DNA of 61,215 nucleotides from Anaerolineaceae bacterium (GTDB taxonomy: Bacteria; Chloroflexota; Anaerolineae; Anaerolineales; Anaerolineaceae): the NCBI GenBank assembly GCA_002702705.1, contig PABH01000025.1, forward strand, positions 1 to 61,215, read 5' to 3'. A program made the position numbers and the translations under genes. The notes beneath the pieces are model-generated. The model saw nothing but the letters and a program-made list of their open reading frames with translations. It did not search any database and was not told the DNA's origin. The number at the start of each line of letters is the position of its first letter. The first letter of the stretch is position 1. This document shows positions 1-9,687 of the stretch, piece by piece.

Positions 1-30
1 ATGGCTTTTCATGGTCTAACCTTTTGTCTT

Positions 31-60
31 CCACCCGCTAAGCGGGTGGATTTTTGTTTC
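31..60 (+). terminator. Intrinsic terminator of a gene left of the window
   Basis: An 8-bp GC-rich stem (CCACCCGC / GCGGGTGG, 31-38 and 42-49) with a 3-nt loop is followed by ATTTTTGTTT. It reads as a rho-independent terminator for plus-strand transcription entering from the left, whose gene is outside the window. A hairpin with a similar CACCCG/CGGGTG stem lies at the far right edge, so a dispersed repeat is an alternative. Confidence 0.5.
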
Positions 61-99
61 TCTCGCTTCGCTCGCTCAACTGACTAAAGTCTTATAAAA

Positions 100-130
100 A
101 AAAAGCGAAGGATGAATACCTTCGCTTTTT
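100..130 (-). terminator. Terminator of the glycan locus
   Basis: A perfect 12-bp inverted repeat (AAAAAGCGAAGG, 100-111, against 119-130) with a 7-nt loop. On the minus strand it is followed by a T-run, and on the plus strand the stem itself ends in T's. It sits 20 bases past the stop of the adhesin-like gene and is the natural end of the long minus-strand unit. It could work in both directions. Confidence 0.8.
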
Positions 131-149
131 CTAATAACGTTTTTATTGA

Positions 150-3100
150 CTATTTAAAAATAATAGGCATATATATTTGGTAAGAATAATATGGTAATCT
201 TTCAATGATGATACGATTGTTAGGTGGCAAGGAGCGATTACCAGCTTTATCATAAACAAACACAAATAGTTGATTGAATCCAATATCCAACATATCAACA
301 TTGATAGAGATGGAATAAGGAGCGGTTTCCGCTGTGCCCAATGATACAAGCTGATCTTCAACACCTCCCGGAAGGGTAGGATCATACCAGGTATACCAAA
401 GATATCCAAAATCTTCCTCATCTAACGGAGCTGCACGCAACAGGATATTTCCAGTTTCAACCGTATATGTATTATTATTCGTTACAGGGCTAATCCAATT
501 GGCAATAGGTGGGGCCGTTAAATCAACTTCAATATATACCGTCCCAATTTCGGAATAGGAAATCCCATCGTAAGCCTTGTAAGTGAATTGATCCATTCCT
601 TCAAATCCAGTATTAGCCTGATATGTGAATGATCCATCCGGGTTAAAAACAATGTCGGAATCTTGTGCAGGCTGCGATTCCAATACTGCTGTTAATTCAT
701 CTCCATTCGCATCAATATCATTTAATAAAACCCCAGGTGAACTGATCGTTAGTGGATCTCCATTAATATAATAATTATCCTCAACGGCAACGGGAGAAAA
801 ATCATTATCCAAATTGACAACATTGATTGGCGTTATACTTAAATTATTATAATCCGCTCCTACACTTTCTAAAGAAAAGGTTATTTGATAATCAATATCA
901 CCATCCGCCAAAAAATCATCCACACCGGTTAAAGTAATTGTTTGAGCAATATTCCAATTTTCTTGTGTGAATATCAATCGGTTCGGTAAAGCAGGATCTG
1001 TAATCAAACCCTCACCAGTATCGGTACTTGATAACCTTACAGTGACATCAAAAAGCGGTTTGGTGTTTAATCGTAAAGTGAATAAAGCAGTTCCCCCGGC
1101 TTCTGTTGTCACCAATCCATCTGTTTGAGAAAACAAGATCCCGGCAGTATCATTATCATTATTTAAAGCATTGACTACTTCTAAAGGTAAGTTATCAAAA
1201 TGCGAATCCGCACTTTCTGAGGGACCAACATTTATCTCGTAATTCTGACTTCCATCCTGGAGATCATCATCCACACCAACAATAACAACTTCTTGAGGTG
1301 TCATCCAATTGGATGGAGTAAATACCAGTGTGCCTGTTGCTGGAATTGATATTGTGCCTTCTGATGTATCACTGCTCGAGATTGGGATCGTCACGCTTGT
1401 TCCGGATTGTGGTCTGGCATCCAAAACCACTGTAAATCGATCTGAGCTTCCTTCCTCATTGGTAATCATCGTCCTGTCAGGCGAGATTGTAAAACCAGCA
1501 ATATCATCATCAAGATTCGTCACACTAACATATTGGTTTGATAAAGCCTGATATTTTGGATCAGAACTCGTTGGATCAACATATACCCGGAAACTTTGGT
1601 TACCATCTACATCAAAATCATTTACTCCGGTAACCGTAATCGTTTGTGGGCTGTTATAGTTGCCTGAAGTAAAAGTTAGTGTTAATGGGGAAACCTGACC
1701 CTCAGACGTATCCGAATTGGATATGCTAAAGACCACATCTTGAGTAGGTTGGGTATCTAAGTACACATTAAAATTCGAACTCGTACCACTTTCATGAACT
1801 GTTAAAGATGTTTCCGATAATGTAAATCCGGCAATATCATCATCCGTATTTGTTAGGTTAACATCCGGGGTTTCCAAGTCATTGTAATTTAAATCACTAC
1901 TAATTGTGTTGGACAAAATAATGGTGTAGGGTTGGTTATTTGGTTCCTCATCAATATTATCATCCTGGCCTCGCACCGTTACTGTCACACCTGAAACCCA
2001 ATTTGATGCGTTTAATTCGATGCTGCTTACAAGCGGTAAACCTTCCGATGGCCTGCTGCTGCTAAGATTTATCGTTACAGGAAATGCAGGTTGTGAATTT
2101 AACCTGACATTAAATTGAGCCGTCCCGCCGTTTTCTGTTGTTACCAATCCAGTAGTGGGTTGAACAGCAACACCAATCGAATCGTTATCCTGATTTTGAA
2201 TTGATAATAATTGAGGTGATAAAATCATATACTCACTCGCACCGGATGAGCCGCTTAAACGCACTTGATATGTTACAGTTCCATCCACTTGTAAATCATC
2301 CTCACCATGAATCGTAATGGTTTGAGGACTTTCCCAGTTTGCTGAAGTAAAGGTTAAAGAAGAAGGGCTTACACTACCTTCTGTTGTATCCAAACTTGAA
2401 ACCCCTAAAACAAAATTATTAGTGGGTTGGGTAGCCAATCGAACCGTAAATTGATCTTCAAGTCCGCTTTCATTGGTAATAAAACCTGACAATGGATTAA
2501 CGATCAATCCCGCATTATCATCATCAATATTCGTAAGACTTACCAAAACAGGCGCCAAGTTCGTATATTCTGAAGATCCAGATAGTGTAGAAACAGAAAC
2601 CGTATAATCAATGTCATTATCATCCATACTATCGTTCACACCAGTTACTGTTACGGTTTGTAAAACATTCCAATTTGCTGTTGTAAAAGTCAATGTGCTC
2701 TTATCAGGCAAACCCTCCGTAGTATCTTGACTGGTTACAGACAAAACAATACTGGCAATTGGTTGGGTATTAAGACGTACAGTAAAGGAAGCGATTCCAC
2801 CTCCCTCAGTTGTTGTAAGTCCAATTAGCGGATTGACGATTATACCTGCCGTATCATTGTCATTATTCGTTACGGAGACAGAAGAGGTCAATCCACTATA
2901 TTCTAAAGTACCACTTGCACTTAAATTTATTTGATATGCAATATTACCATCATCCAAACTATCGTCTTGTCCGGTTATAGTAATTGTTTGGTTATTATTC
3001 CAATTGGTACTATTAAATGATAACGTAGTTGGGTTGACAATTCCCTCACTCAAATCACTACTGCTCACCGAAATAGAGACTGTACCCGATGGTTCAGTAG

Positions 3101-3929
3101 CCAAATGAACAACAAATGTATCCTGCCCCCCAGCTTCTGTCGTTACCAAACCGCTCACTGGATCTGCAACAATACCTGCTACATCATTATCATTGTTCGT
3201 GACGGAGACGGAAGAGGTCAATCCACTATATTCTGAAGCACCACCTGCACTTAAATTTATTTGATATGGCATATTATCATCATCTATACTGTCATCTTGT
3301 CCGGTTATAGTAACTGTTTGGTTGTTATTCCAATTGGTACTATTAAATGATAACGTAGTTGGGCTAACAATTCCCTCACTCAAATCACTACTGCTCACAG
3401 AAATAGAGACTGTACCCGATGGTTCAGTGGCCAAATGAACAACAAATGTATCCTGTCCCCCAGCTTCTGTCGTTACCAAACCGCTCACTGGATCTGTAAC
3501 AATACCTGCTACATCATTATCATTATTCGTGACGGAAACTTCTCCTGAAATTCCTTCATACTCTAAACCCGAGCTCGTTACCGTAAGGTTAATCGTATAA
3601 CCCTGGTTTCCATCCACAACTTCATCATCAACGGGACTTACATCAATAGTTTGTGGTGTGTTCCAATTTTCAGTTGTAAACACAATAGAATTCAAACTCA
3701 AGATTCCTTCACTTGTATCAGAGCTAACAACAGAAATAGTTACTGCCTCAGTTGGCAGCTCTGCCAACGAAACAGAAAAAGAAGCTGAACTGCCACCTTC
3801 CGAGGTTATTAAACTTCCGGGTGAAATTATAAGACCAGGTTCAGCTGAAGCTGAGTTAAATGGATTTAAAGCGATCATAACCATTATTATCATGGCGAAA
3901 ATGATACGCTTTTTTTTATTTTTTTTCAT
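150..3929 (-). CDS. Secreted nine-repeat beta-sandwich adhesin-like protein
   Basis: A 1,259-residue secreted protein of unknown specific role, probably surface-exposed. The N-terminus has a basic stretch and a hydrophobic core ending near NSASA, which fits a signal peptide. Nine tandem modules of about 110 residues follow, each opening with a (T/S)xE(G/S)G stretch, carrying an NW...PQT(I/V)-type strand and ending in a D-rich NxDND motif. These resemble the Calx-beta-like repeats common in bacterial surface proteins. A cadherin/VCBS-like module and an Ig-like module follow, then the tail IYMPIIFK. ATG at 3929 is preferred over TTG at 3932 because AAAGGG lies at a suitable distance upstream. 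It is the last gene of the locus, 89 bases after the LysM gene. Modules 2 and 3 are nearly identical in DNA. The acidic module ends suggest calcium binding (inference). Confidence 0.85.
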   Translation of the reverse strand: MKKNKKKRIIFAMIIMVMIALNPFNSASAEPGLIISPGSLITSEGGSSASFSVSLAELPTEAVTISVVSSDTSEGILSLNSIVFTTENWNTPQTIDVSPVDDEVVDGNQGYTINLTVTSSGLEYEGISGEVSVTNNDNDVAGIVTDPVSGLVTTEAGGQDTFVVHLATEPSGTVSISVSSSDLSEGIVSPTTLSFNSTNWNNNQTVTITGQDDSIDDDNMPYQINLSAGGASEYSGLTSSVSVTNNDNDVAGIVADPVSGLVTTEAGGQDTFVVHLATEPSGTVSISVSSSDLSEGIVNPTTLSFNSTNWNNNQTITITGQDDSLDDGNIAYQINLSASGTLEYSGLTSSVSVTNNDNDTAGIIVNPLIGLTTTEGGGIASFTVRLNTQPIASIVLSVTSQDTTEGLPDKSTLTFTTANWNVLQTVTVTGVNDSMDDNDIDYTVSVSTLSGSSEYTNLAPVLVSLTNIDDDNAGLIVNPLSGFITNESGLEDQFTVRLATQPTNNFVLGVSSLDTTEGSVSPSSLTFTSANWESPQTITIHGEDDLQVDGTVTYQVRLSGSSGASEYMILSPQLLSIQNQDNDSIGVAVQPTTGLVTTENGGTAQFNVRLNSQPAFPVTINLSSSRPSEGLPLVSSIELNASNWVSGVTVTVRGQDDNIDEEPNNQPYTIILSNTISSDLNYNDLETPDVNLTNTDDDIAGFTLSETSLTVHESGTSSNFNVYLDTQPTQDVVFSISNSDTSEGQVSPLTLTFTSGNYNSPQTITVTGVNDFDVDGNQSFRVYVDPTSSDPKYQALSNQYVSVTNLDDDIAGFTISPDRTMITNEEGSSDRFTVVLDARPQSGTSVTIPISSSDTSEGTISIPATGTLVFTPSNWMTPQEVVIVGVDDDLQDGSQNYEINVGPSESADSHFDNLPLEVVNALNNDNDTAGILFSQTDGLVTTEAGGTALFTLRLNTKPLFDVTVRLSSTDTGEGLITDPALPNRLIFTQENWNIAQTITLTGVDDFLADGDIDYQITFSLESVGADYNNLSITPINVVNLDNDFSPVAVEDNYYINGDPLTISSPGVLLNDIDANGDELTAVLESQPAQDSDIVFNPDGSFTYQANTGFEGMDQFTYKAYDGISYSEIGTVYIEVDLTAPPIANWISPVTNNNTYTVETGNILLRAAPLDEEDFGYLWYTWYDPTLPGGVEDQLVSLGTAETAPYSISINVDMLDIGFNQLFVFVYDKAGNRSLPPNNRIIIERLPYYSYQIYMPIIFK

Positions 3930-4018
3930 CAACCATCCCTTTCTTATGGGTTAGGTGAAATTATGATGAACCAAACTCGAAAAATAATTGATTATTTGCC
4001 GTTAAAAAAATTTTTATT

Positions 4019-4888
4019 TTAAATCGGTGGTGCTGTCGGTGTAGGAGGTTCTTCAGTAGGTGGAACGGCAGTAGGAGGAGGTGGTGGAGGTTGCGTTGCA
4101 GTTGGCGGGGGAGGAGGTAAGGGGGTATTGGTTGGTCTAGGCTGTGAAGGAGGGGAATTTGGCGCAGTAGGAGTATTCGTCCAAAACGGGATAATTGGAG
4201 CTTGATACGTTCTAGTTGCTGTATTGGTTGGGGTAAAAGTCGATGATGGGGTCGGCGTTGCCCCTGGAACGTAGATTTTTTCACCTGGCTTTACCAATGT
4301 TCGATCTCCCATGCAATTTGCTTTTTGCAAATCCTCAACAGTAACATTAAATATGAGCGCTAATCTCACCAAAGAATCGGTTGGTTTTACCACATACACT
4401 ATCCAATTTGTTGGCTGTGTGCATTGTATCCATGTTTGTTCCACTATTGGAGTATTTTGATTCTGAATTAATGTGGTTTTTGACATAATTTCAATCGGGT
4501 TAATCGCCGGAATAGTTTGAGTAAGACTATCTACAGTGCCTTTTGTGCTCTCTAAAACCACCTCATTATCCTTAGGAAAATTCGATGACAATAATATTAT
4601 TATCATGACAACAAAAATAAATAAAATAGCGACTGCCATAACGATTTTTTTATTTAATTTTTGATAGGGTAATACCCCTATGATTTCTGGGGGCATTGGG
4701 AGATTGAGTGCAGAGTTGTAGACCGGGCAATTAATGTGATTGTTATGTAAACAATAAATCTCCTGATGTCGTCGGTCAACTGGTTCAACCGGACTGACAT
4801 GAAAACAATAATTCCCCGTTGAAGGGAATTGCATAACGGTTTCTTTGTCGTTTTTTAATCCTAAATATGGACAAATAGGAGTTGCCAT
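4019..4888 (-). CDS. Membrane-anchored LysM protein with four-Cys N-terminus
   Basis: 289 residues. The cytoplasmic N-terminus (1-60) carries Cys6, Cys28, Cys46 and Cys54 in the contexts CPYLGL, NYCF, YCL and NCPV. I have seen this arrangement in Chloroflexota LysM proteins, and it may bind a metal. One membrane helix spans about 81-101. A single LysM module lies at about 162-210 (YVVKPTDSL ... PGEKIYVPG) and should bind glycan or peptidoglycan outside the membrane. The last 80 residues are a Pro/Thr-rich low-complexity tail. It begins 1 base after the stop of the BY-kinase gene, with SD AAAGGTGA, so it is probably co-translated and may couple wall binding to glycan export. The role is inferred; the domains are visible. 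Confidence 0.8.
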   Translation of the reverse strand: MATPICPYLGLKNDKETVMQFPSTGNYCFHVSPVEPVDRRHQEIYCLHNNHINCPVYNSALNLPMPPEIIGVLPYQKLNKKIVMAVAILFIFVVMIIILLSSNFPKDNEVVLESTKGTVDSLTQTIPAINPIEIMSKTTLIQNQNTPIVEQTWIQCTQPTNWIVYVVKPTDSLVRLALIFNVTVEDLQKANCMGDRTLVKPGEKIYVPGATPTPSSTFTPTNTATRTYQAPIIPFWTNTPTAPNSPPSQPRPTNTPLPPPPPTATQPPPPPPTAVPPTEEPPTPTAPPI

Positions 4889-4889
4889 A

Positions 4890-6731
4890 TTAGTTCACCT
4901 TTGATTCGGGAGATTGTTGATTTTCGTAAGAAAACTGATCATAATTTTTTATTACTTGATAATAACCATCCCCATCATCATTCTTAACCTGATTAAGGAC
5001 TACTCCTATCGGTTGGACCCCTGCTCGATCCATCTTATCCAACATATCTACTGTAGCTGTTTGTGAAGTTTTTCTGGGACACACAACAATCAAAACTCCA
5101 TCTACGTAAGATGCCAATGCGGATGCTTCTGCCAAGAAGTATGGAACACTATCAATCAATACAAAATCAAATTGTTGTTTTAATGCCTCAATAATGGATT
5201 CCATTTTATTGGACCCGATTACTTCGGCTGGATTGGGAGGTAAACTACCACTGGTAATTACAGAAAGATAATCTTCTCCAACGCTCTGAATAACATCATT
5301 TATATCTGTTTTACCAAATAATAAGTCGCTTAATCCTAAACGATTCTGTAATCCCAGTATTTCGTGCACTTTTGGTTTTCGTAAATTACCATCAATCAAA
5401 ACAACTTTTTTTTCGGATTGAGCTATCACAACTGCTAAATTTACAGCAATGGTGGTTTTTCCTTCATTTGCATCTGGGCTCATAATCAAAATAGAACGAA
5501 TCGAATCATCCATTGATGAAAAATCCAAGTTTCCCCTTAATGACCGAAATGCTTCAGATATAGGCGAACGTGGATTTTCTAAAACAAACGGTTTATTTGT
5601 ATTTGCTGACTTATCCATTTTTGATATAGTACCCAATACAGGTAACTGCAGAATATCGTAAATCATATTCGCATCTCGAATTGAATCATCCAAATATTCA
5701 ATCAGAAAAACAATCAGACCAACAAGTAATACACCAAGCACACCGCCAATAAGCATATTGTTCATCGTCTTTGGACGAATAGGATTAGAGGGTTCAGAAG
5801 CTTTTTCAACTTGCACTATGTTTGGCGTGGATTGTAATCTTGCTAACCGGATCGATTCGTAATTGGAGAGCAAATTTTCATAAATTTGTTGATAAAGACT
5901 TAATGCAGCCGAAATACGATCATTGTCTTCTCCGCTTTGCACATTTGACATATTACCTGAAAAGGATAAATCCACGTAAATTTGTTGGTAAATATCTAAC
6001 AAAGATTGTAACTCAGACAGGCGATTTTGGTTTTGATTCAACGCTATTAATTCGTTTAATGTGGGTGTTGGTGTAACCTTAACAGTCAAGCCATTTGAAC
6101 CAACCATATCAACCAAAGTATCATTATATTGCAGGCGGATAATTTCTTCATGTAAATCTTTTATCTCTGTCTGTAAACCTGAAATAATGTCTGTTACGGA
6201 TTGAATTCTTTGGTCCTGACTTTTTGCAGAATTTTCAATCATCTGAGATTGTAAATCAGCAATTTGAGATTCCACTTGTTGGATCTGAGCCTGTAAACTT
6301 TCTTCGGAGGTAGAATAACGATTGGTTTGCATTAATTCATTTTGGTCAAGAAATGTCGAAACCAATGTGTTTGCAATTTCAGCCGCATGTGTTGGATTCT
6401 CATCACGCACAATCACCTGAATTAACTGCTGTTCTCTGACCGTAATTTGATTGCTGCTAACGTAATACCCCAATTTTTCTGATGTGGCGTCTAAAACAGG
6501 TCTGGTTACTAATAACTCAATAAAGATCTGATACAACTCCTGACTACTTTGACTGATCACATTCGAGTTATTTGACTCAGGTGAGTTCATTACCAAAATT
6601 TTCGTACTGGCTTGGTAAATAGGGGTTTGAAAATAACTAAAAAGCCACCCACCGACCAAACCCAAAAACAATCCGGCTAATAACACCCAAATCCATCTTT
6701 TTATTAATTTAATAATTTCTTTTGGTTGCAT
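4890..6731 (-). CDS. Polysaccharide chain-length regulator fused to BY tyrosine kinase
   Basis: 613 residues combining a Wzz domain and a bacterial tyrosine kinase, as in Wzc-like polysaccharide co-polymerases. A membrane helix near residues 15-35 is followed by a long extracytoplasmic coiled-coil-rich segment and a second helix near 325-347. The cytoplasmic kinase has Walker A (DANEGKTT, about 418-425), Walker A' (VLIDGNLRKP) and Walker B (FVLIDSVP). The C-terminus holds a tyrosine cluster (GYYQVIKNYDQFSY), the expected autophosphorylation site. It should control polymer length and export at the inner membrane and may phosphorylate sugar enzymes. SD GAGGAAAA precedes the ATG. It lies between the aminotransferase and LysM genes. 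Confidence 0.92.
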   Translation of the reverse strand: MQPKEIIKLIKRWIWVLLAGLFLGLVGGWLFSYFQTPIYQASTKILVMNSPESNNSNVISQSSQELYQIFIELLVTRPVLDATSEKLGYYVSSNQITVREQQLIQVIVRDENPTHAAEIANTLVSTFLDQNELMQTNRYSTSEESLQAQIQQVESQIADLQSQMIENSAKSQDQRIQSVTDIISGLQTEIKDLHEEIIRLQYNDTLVDMVGSNGLTVKVTPTPTLNELIALNQNQNRLSELQSLLDIYQQIYVDLSFSGNMSNVQSGEDNDRISAALSLYQQIYENLLSNYESIRLARLQSTPNIVQVEKASEPSNPIRPKTMNNMLIGGVLGVLLVGLIVFLIEYLDDSIRDANMIYDILQLPVLGTISKMDKSANTNKPFVLENPRSPISEAFRSLRGNLDFSSMDDSIRSILIMSPDANEGKTTIAVNLAVVIAQSEKKVVLIDGNLRKPKVHEILGLQNRLGLSDLLFGKTDINDVIQSVGEDYLSVITSGSLPPNPAEVIGSNKMESIIEALKQQFDFVLIDSVPYFLAEASALASYVDGVLIVVCPRKTSQTATVDMLDKMDRAGVQPIGVVLNQVKNDDGDGYYQVIKNYDQFSYENQQSPESKVN

Positions 6732-6737
6732 TTTTCC

Positions 6738-7901
6738 TCAATCTTGATCTTTTAATAAAATATCAAAAATCATTCGAATGGTATTCACAACAAATTGAAC
6801 TTCCTCCATTTTTAGTTTGGGATACAAAGGTAAGGTAACTTCTCGATTAGCGATTTCTTCCGTAATAGAAAGATCAATATCCTTTGTATTAATTACACCT
6901 TTGTGATAACTAAACTTATAAATGGGTGGATAATGAAAACTAGTTTGTATTCCAGCAGTTTTCATATGTTCCATAAAAACAATACGATCAATGGATGGTG
7001 GTAGTAAAACAGGCATTAAGTGGTAAGCTGATTGTCCCGGATGATTTAAGAAAGGAATTTTCATCTCAGGTATTCCAGATAAAAATCGAGTTTGATAATC
7101 TTGAACAATATTTTTCCGTTTATCATTAAATTCAACGAGTTTTTTTAACTGCTCTATTCCCAAAGCAGAATGAATCTCGTCAATTCGGTAATTAAAACCA
7201 AGCGATACCACATCATAACTCCAGGCATGACCTTTGTGACGGTCCCACGTCAGAGAAGTCATTCCATGAGATCTCAGCTTTTTCAGTTTTTCTGCCATTT
7301 CGCCGTCATTCGTCGTAACCATGCCCCCCTCCCCTGTTGTCATATTCTTGTTAGCAAAAAAACTAAAACATCCAATATCACCCCAAGCACCCATCCGAAT
7401 ATCATACAAAGAAGCACCCGGTGCATGAGCAGCATCTTCGATTAGGATTAATTTATTTTCACGCGCAAATAGAAGGATCTCTTCCATATGGCATGGATAA
7501 CCGCCATAATGCATAACAATAATAGCTTTTGTCCTTGGCGATTTTAATTTCTTTATCGATTCAAGAGATATTGTAAAATCATCTAATGAAACAACATCCG
7601 CAAAAACAGGTTTTGCGCCACAATAAAGAACAGCATTTGCCGTTGCAACAAAGGTTAAAGCTGGCAATATTACTTCATCACCCGGACCAATTCCAGCCGC
7701 AAGACAAGCCATATGTAATGCCACCGTGCCATTGGCCACTGCAAATGCATATTTAACATCAATAAATTTTCCAAAATCCTGTTCAAATTCAACTGTTTTC
7801 TCCCCCATGGTTAACCATCCACTATTAATCACTTGCTGAACTGCAAGTGTTTCTTCCTGCCTAAAATCAATGTCAGATAATGGTACTACCCATTTTTTCA
7901 T
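6738..7901 (-). CDS. DegT/DnrJ/EryC1/StrS sugar aminotransferase
   Basis: 387 residues, the usual length for this PLP-dependent fold-type I family, which aminates keto groups of nucleotide sugars. The predicted Schiff-base lysine is Lys185 in FFANKNMTTGEGG, and Asp156 in IEDAAHA should contact the pyridine nitrogen. The start ATG shares one base with the stop of the nucleotidyltransferase gene (TAATG), indicating coupled translation. The LegB-like dehydratase and the nucleotidyltransferase lie immediately upstream. The three together suggest synthesis of an NDP-4-amino-4,6-dideoxy sugar, but the exact sugar cannot be read from sequence. No dedicated acetyltransferase is adjacent. Confidence 0.9.
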   Translation of the reverse strand: MKKWVVPLSDIDFRQEETLAVQQVINSGWLTMGEKTVEFEQDFGKFIDVKYAFAVANGTVALHMACLAAGIGPGDEVILPALTFVATANAVLYCGAKPVFADVVSLDDFTISLESIKKLKSPRTKAIIVMHYGGYPCHMEEILLFARENKLILIEDAAHAPGASLYDIRMGAWGDIGCFSFFANKNMTTGEGGMVTTNDGEMAEKLKKLRSHGMTSLTWDRHKGHAWSYDVVSLGFNYRIDEIHSALGIEQLKKLVEFNDKRKNIVQDYQTRFLSGIPEMKIPFLNHPGQSAYHLMPVLLPPSIDRIVFMEHMKTAGIQTSFHYPPIYKFSYHKGVINTKDIDLSITEEIANREVTLPLYPKLKMEEVQFVVNTIRMIFDILLKDQD

Positions 7902-8614
7902 TAATTTATCTCCTTAAAAAAACGTTCCCGATTGTTCACGAAATCTTTTGTAGCTCGTTCATAATCATCTTTTCGGCCCAAATCTTGCCAGTAGCCATCA
8001 AACAGATACCCTGTCACTTTTTCTCCCTCACCTAAAAGTTTATGGACAAGATTAGGGAAATCTAAGTATCGCCCTGGTTCTATATACTTTATCAATGCTG
8101 GTTCAAATACATAAATCCCCATGCTTACCTGATAATCGTAGGTAGGTTTTTCGATATATCCCACCACAGTAGGACCACTATCACATAAAACCACACCAAG
8201 ATCAATTTTCTCACTTCGTTTATGCATAGCAATCGTTGCCACTGCTTTCTCTTTTTTGTGAAAATCAATTAAGTTTCGAAGACTAAGATCAGTTAGCACA
8301 TCACCATTTAAAACCAAAAATGTATCATCCAAATTTTTGATCAAGCCCAAAGGTCCGGCTGTTCCCAATGGTTCTTTCTCATAACTATATTGAATATTTA
8401 CACCAAACTGGCTGCCATCACCAAAGAAAGCCTTTAATAATTCGGAGAGATGGCCCACAGTGAGTATAATTTCTTCGATTCCATTATTTTTTAGCTGCCG
8501 GATGATGACTTCTAAAATTGGCATATCATTAATAGGCATTAATGGTTTGGGTAAAATTTGCGTATATGGATATAATCGTGTACCTCTACCACCAGCAAGA
8601 ATTATTGCTTTCAT
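7901..8614 (-). CDS. Sugar-1-phosphate nucleotidyltransferase
   Basis: 237 residues when started at ATG 8614, which has a strong SD (GGGAGG) 6-8 bases upstream; an in-frame ATG at 8632 lacks one. The Rossmann-like nucleotidyltransferase signature AIILAGGRGTRLYP with PKPLMPI opens the protein, and the metal-binding LNGDVL follows at about residue 105. It activates a sugar phosphate with a nucleoside triphosphate. The closest familiar groups are mannose-1-phosphate guanylyltransferase-like enzymes and the transferases of legionaminate clusters, but no CBS domains are present. The base specificity is not determinable by eye. Confidence 0.85.
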   Translation of the reverse strand: MKAIILAGGRGTRLYPYTQILPKPLMPINDMPILEVIIRQLKNNGIEEIILTVGHLSELLKAFFGDGSQFGVNIQYSYEKEPLGTAGPLGLIKNLDDTFLVLNGDVLTDLSLRNLIDFHKKEKAVATIAMHKRSEKIDLGVVLCDSGPTVVGYIEKPTYDYQVSMGIYVFEPALIKYIEPGRYLDFPNLVHKLLGEGEKVTGYLFDGYWQDLGRKDDYERATKDFVNNRERFFKEIN

Positions 8615-8649
8615 GACAATCCTCCCTTTCATAAAGATGTTTTTTGAAA

Positions 8650-9654
8650 TTAAAATTCGTATCGTCCTATGTTGTAACTATCCAGATTTTTACTTATCCA
8701 GTGTATTGTTTTTTGCAGTCCTTCTTCAAAGCTAAATTTAGGAAACCAATTTATTTTTTCTCTCGCAAATGAATTATCTGATAAAAGCTGCAGAACTTCC
8801 GACTTTTCAGGACGTAGTCTTTTTTCATCAACAATAATGTCAAGAGGTTTTTCTAATATACGAGAGACCACTTGACAAACTTCTTTAATGGAAACCTCTT
8901 TTCCTGTTCCTAAATTAAATGTTTTTCCCTCAACATCTTTTGCGATTCCAGCCTTAATAAAACCGTTTACCGTATCCTCCACATAGGTAAAATCTCGAGT
9001 TGTTTCTATATTTCCCAAATGCAGTTTATCTCCGGTTAATGCCTGAGTAATGATCACTGGAATAACAGCACGTGCTGATTGGCGAGGTCCAAACGTGTTA
9101 AAAGGCCGTACCGTCACAACTGGCAATTTATAGGAACAGTAAAAACTCTCAGCGATGGCATCCGCACCGATTTTGCTAGCGGCGTAAGGTGACTGTCCGT
9201 GTAAGGGATGGTTTTCTGTAATGGGAACAAATTGAGCTGTGCCATAAACTTCACTTGTACTTGTGTGAACAATTTTCTTTACCTGATAAAATCGTGCAGC
9301 ATTTAAAATATTCAAAGTTCCTTGAATATTAGTGTTTATCACATGGCTGGGATGGACGTAAGAATAAGGAATGGAGATAATCGCACCCAAATGAAAGATA
9401 ATATCAATCCCTTGAGCTGCTATTAGAACTGCATTGGAATCACACAGGTCACCTGAAATGATCTCAATATTATTTTTGGTTTCAGATGAAAGCATACTCA
9501 GGCATCCAACATCACCTCTCGAGTTATAGTGAACAAACGCTTTTACATCAGCGTTTAACGCAACAAGGGTTTCAGCCAAATGGCTTCCAATGAATCCTCC
9601 GGCACCTGTGATTAAAACTTTTTTGTTTTTAAAAAATCCCGTCTCAATATCCAT
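8650..9654 (-). CDS. LegB-like NDP-sugar 4,6-dehydratase (extended SDR)
   Basis: 334 residues. An N-terminal NAD-binding motif (GAGGFIGSHL) and the catalytic YxxxK (SPYAASK) mark an extended short-chain dehydrogenase. The stretches VHYNSR, PYSYVHPSH and FNTFGPRQSARAVIP closely match the LegB group, which makes UDP-4-keto-6-deoxy-N-acetylhexosamine in legionaminate-type pathways. It probably supplies the keto-sugar for the aminotransferase two genes downstream. SD AAAGG precedes ATG 9654. UDP-glucuronate decarboxylase-like activity is a less likely alternative. Confidence 0.85.
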   Translation of the reverse strand: MDIETGFFKNKKVLITGAGGFIGSHLAETLVALNADVKAFVHYNSRGDVGCLSMLSSETKNNIEIISGDLCDSNAVLIAAQGIDIIFHLGAIISIPYSYVHPSHVINTNIQGTLNILNAARFYQVKKIVHTSTSEVYGTAQFVPITENHPLHGQSPYAASKIGADAIAESFYCSYKLPVVTVRPFNTFGPRQSARAVIPVIITQALTGDKLHLGNIETTRDFTYVEDTVNGFIKAGIAKDVEGKTFNLGTGKEVSIKEVCQVVSRILEKPLDIIVDEKRLRPEKSEVLQLLSDNSFAREKINWFPKFSFEEGLQKTIHWISKNLDSYNIGRYEF

Positions 9655-9687
9655 ACAAAAAACCTTTTTTATCTTATCCCGTTTAAT

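Noticed and set aside
150-3900. Regular repeated DNA that could be mistaken for a CRISPR or satellite array
   Set aside because: The period is 330 bases, in frame, and encodes a continuous protein with a signal peptide. No short repeat with unique spacers is present.
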